From Actinomycetes bacterium (GTDB taxonomy: Bacteria > Actinomycetota > Actinomycetes > Actinomycetales > Microbacteriaceae), in assembly GCA_023390155.1 (NCBI GenBank), contig JAEWDJ010000068.1, positions 1 to 6,686 of the forward strand: a DNA stretch of 6,686 nt. Direction: 5' to 3'. Positions within the stretch are counted from its first letter, which is position 1. Each line of letters starts with the position of its first letter. Under the pieces are notes generated by a model. It saw only the letters and a program-made list of their open reading frames with translations, did not search any database and was not told where the DNA came from. The translations under genes and the position numbers were made by a program. Shown here piece by piece: positions 6,126 through 6,686 of this stretch.

Positions 6126-6142
6126 GAAATCTCTGCCATTGT
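6114..6142 (+). promoter_or_regulatory. Predicted promoter of the SRPBCC-protein gene
   Basis: A perfect TTGACA -35 hexamer (6114-6119) is followed after 17 bases by CATTGT (6137-6142), a weak three-of-six -10. A TGC directly in front of it forms an extended -10 element. The start point should lie near 6149, inside the third palindrome, leaving a leader of about 45 bases. The -35 lies inside the second palindrome. Confidence 0.5.
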
Positions 6143-6143
6143 C

Positions 6144-6164
6144 ATAACCATTCAGAACGGTTAT
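6144..6164. promoter_or_regulatory. Operator-like palindrome, copy 3 (best copy)
   Basis: A 21-bp palindrome: ATAACCATTC (6144-6153), central A, and GAACGGTTAT (6155-6164), whose complement agrees at nine of ten positions. It covers the predicted start of the rightward transcript, a classic repressor position. The likely binder is the CGNR regulator encoded next door; this is inferred from divergent placement. Confidence 0.65.
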
Positions 6165-6193
6165 TCAGACCGTCCGTCACCAAGGAGCCACCG

Positions 6194-6622
6194 ATGCCCA
6201 CGATCCGCTTCCACCTCACCTCCTCGCTCGCCCCGTCCGCCGCGCTCGCCGTGCTGACCGATTTCGGTCCCGCCCGAGCGGAGAACTGGCCGACCATCGA
6301 TGCCGAGCACCTCATCGTCCACTCCCGCGGGGACGACTGGGCCGAGGTGACCGAAGGGACGGCCTCCGCGTGGGAGCGGGCCCGCTACACCTGGGACGCC
6401 GCCGCCGGCCGCGTCGACATCGAGACCCTCGAATCCAAGGTGTTCGGTCCGGGCGGGGGATGGGTCTTCCGCTTCCGCCCCGAGGGGACCGGCTCGCGCA
6501 TCGACGTCGAGCTCACGCGCAAGCCCCGCGGCTTCGGGCGGATGCTGCTGGCCGCCCTGCTCCCGCTCGTCGGCCCGGCGTCGCTGCGCGCGTCGTTCCG
6601 GGTGCCGTTCCAGGCGATCTGA
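6194..6622 (+). CDS. SRPBCC-fold (START/polyketide cyclase-like) small protein
   Basis: A 142-residue protein with no signal peptide. Its layout suits the SRPBCC fold: an opening strand TIRFHLTSSLAPSAALAVLTDF (3-24), typical of these proteins where a first strand leads into short helices, then alternating strands (VDIETLESKVF, GGWVFRFRPEGTGSRIDVELTRK), then a C-terminal hydrophobic helix (117-130). The fold forms a deep pocket for lipids, polyketides or other hydrophobic ligands, and many members are non-catalytic binders. I see no diagnostic active-site residues and cannot name a ligand. AAGGAG (6182-6187) sits 6 bases before the ATG. The gene diverges from the CGNR regulator and is preceded by two palindromes over its promoter, so it is probably the regulated target. 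A SRPBCC assignment from pattern alone is moderately sure. Confidence 0.75.
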   Translation: MPTIRFHLTSSLAPSAALAVLTDFGPARAENWPTIDAEHLIVHSRGDDWAEVTEGTASAWERARYTWDAAAGRVDIETLESKVFGPGGGWVFRFRPEGTGSRIDVELTRKPRGFGRMLLAALLPLVGPASLRASFRVPFQAI

Positions 6623-6686
6623 CCGCCGCGACACCGCCGCCGCAGCACTTCCCGCACCTCGACCTCCACCACCGACCCACCCGACC
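6623..6686 (+). other. C-rich, G-poor non-coding tail after the SRPBCC gene
   Basis: The last 64 bases after the stop codon contain 38 C but only 11 G on the plus strand, with no convincing gene start, ribosome-binding site or hairpin with a T-tract. A C-rich, G-poor, unstructured 3' region is the kind of sequence Rho factor loads on, so this could be a Rho-dependent termination region. It could also be the far end of a gene on the minus strand beyond the window. Confidence 0.2.

Noticed and set aside
6064..6193. AT-rich intergenic region as an attachment site or insertion scar
   Set aside because: There are no flanking direct repeats, integrase or transposase remnants. Promoters and palindromic operators explain the composition.
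6161..6634. Minus-strand open frame opposite the SRPBCC gene
   Set aside because: It would start past the SRPBCC stop without a ribosome-binding site and reads as a low-complexity shadow; the plus-strand gene has a good AAGGAG and a coherent fold pattern.

Overview
This is a very GC-rich stretch (well over 65% G+C in the genes, almost every third codon position G or C) with actinobacterial gene content: an Lrp/AsnC regulator, a FadA5-like thiolase, an LAAC-type lipoprotein and an ABATE/CGNR zinc-finger regulator. It looks like a chromosomal segment of a high-GC actinomycete. A Microbacteriaceae-like host is my inference, not something the sequence proves. I see no insertion sequence, phage gene, tRNA, rRNA or CRISPR array. 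No non-coding stretch exceeds about 130 bases.

Left part (1-899): the last 36 codons of an unidentified gene, then a 250-residue alpha/beta hydrolase with a complete Ser-Asp-His triad. Middle (about 897-5429, all plus strand): a compact cluster of an Lrp/AsnC regulator, an NAD-type aldehyde dehydrogenase of the succinate-semialdehyde dehydrogenase group, a thiolase, and a short-chain dehydrogenase that closely resembles 3-hydroxyacyl-CoA dehydrogenase type 2 (HSD10). An uncharacterised lipoprotein follows 8 bases later. The gaps between the cluster genes are 14, 1, 28 and 8 bases, so one transcript is likely, starting at a candidate promoter just before the regulator. The SDR and thiolase would carry out the last two steps of a beta-oxidation-type pathway, with the dehydrogenase feeding in or removing an aldehyde. 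The Lrp-type protein probably senses an amino acid or a related metabolite and controls the operon. The real substrate cannot be read from the sequence.

Right part (5485-6622): a minus-strand ABATE/CGNR-type regulator converges on the lipoprotein gene and diverges from a small SRPBCC-fold (START-like) protein gene. The 130-base region between these two divergent genes is conspicuously AT-rich. It holds three evenly spaced 21-bp palindromes of one family (half-site about ATAACCnTTC) that overlap recognisable promoter elements in both directions. The leftward promoter is placed so that its transcript would begin at the GTG start codon, a leaderless mRNA. This regulator-operator-target unit is the most interesting thing in the window, because operators for ABATE/CGNR proteins are, to my knowledge, poorly described.
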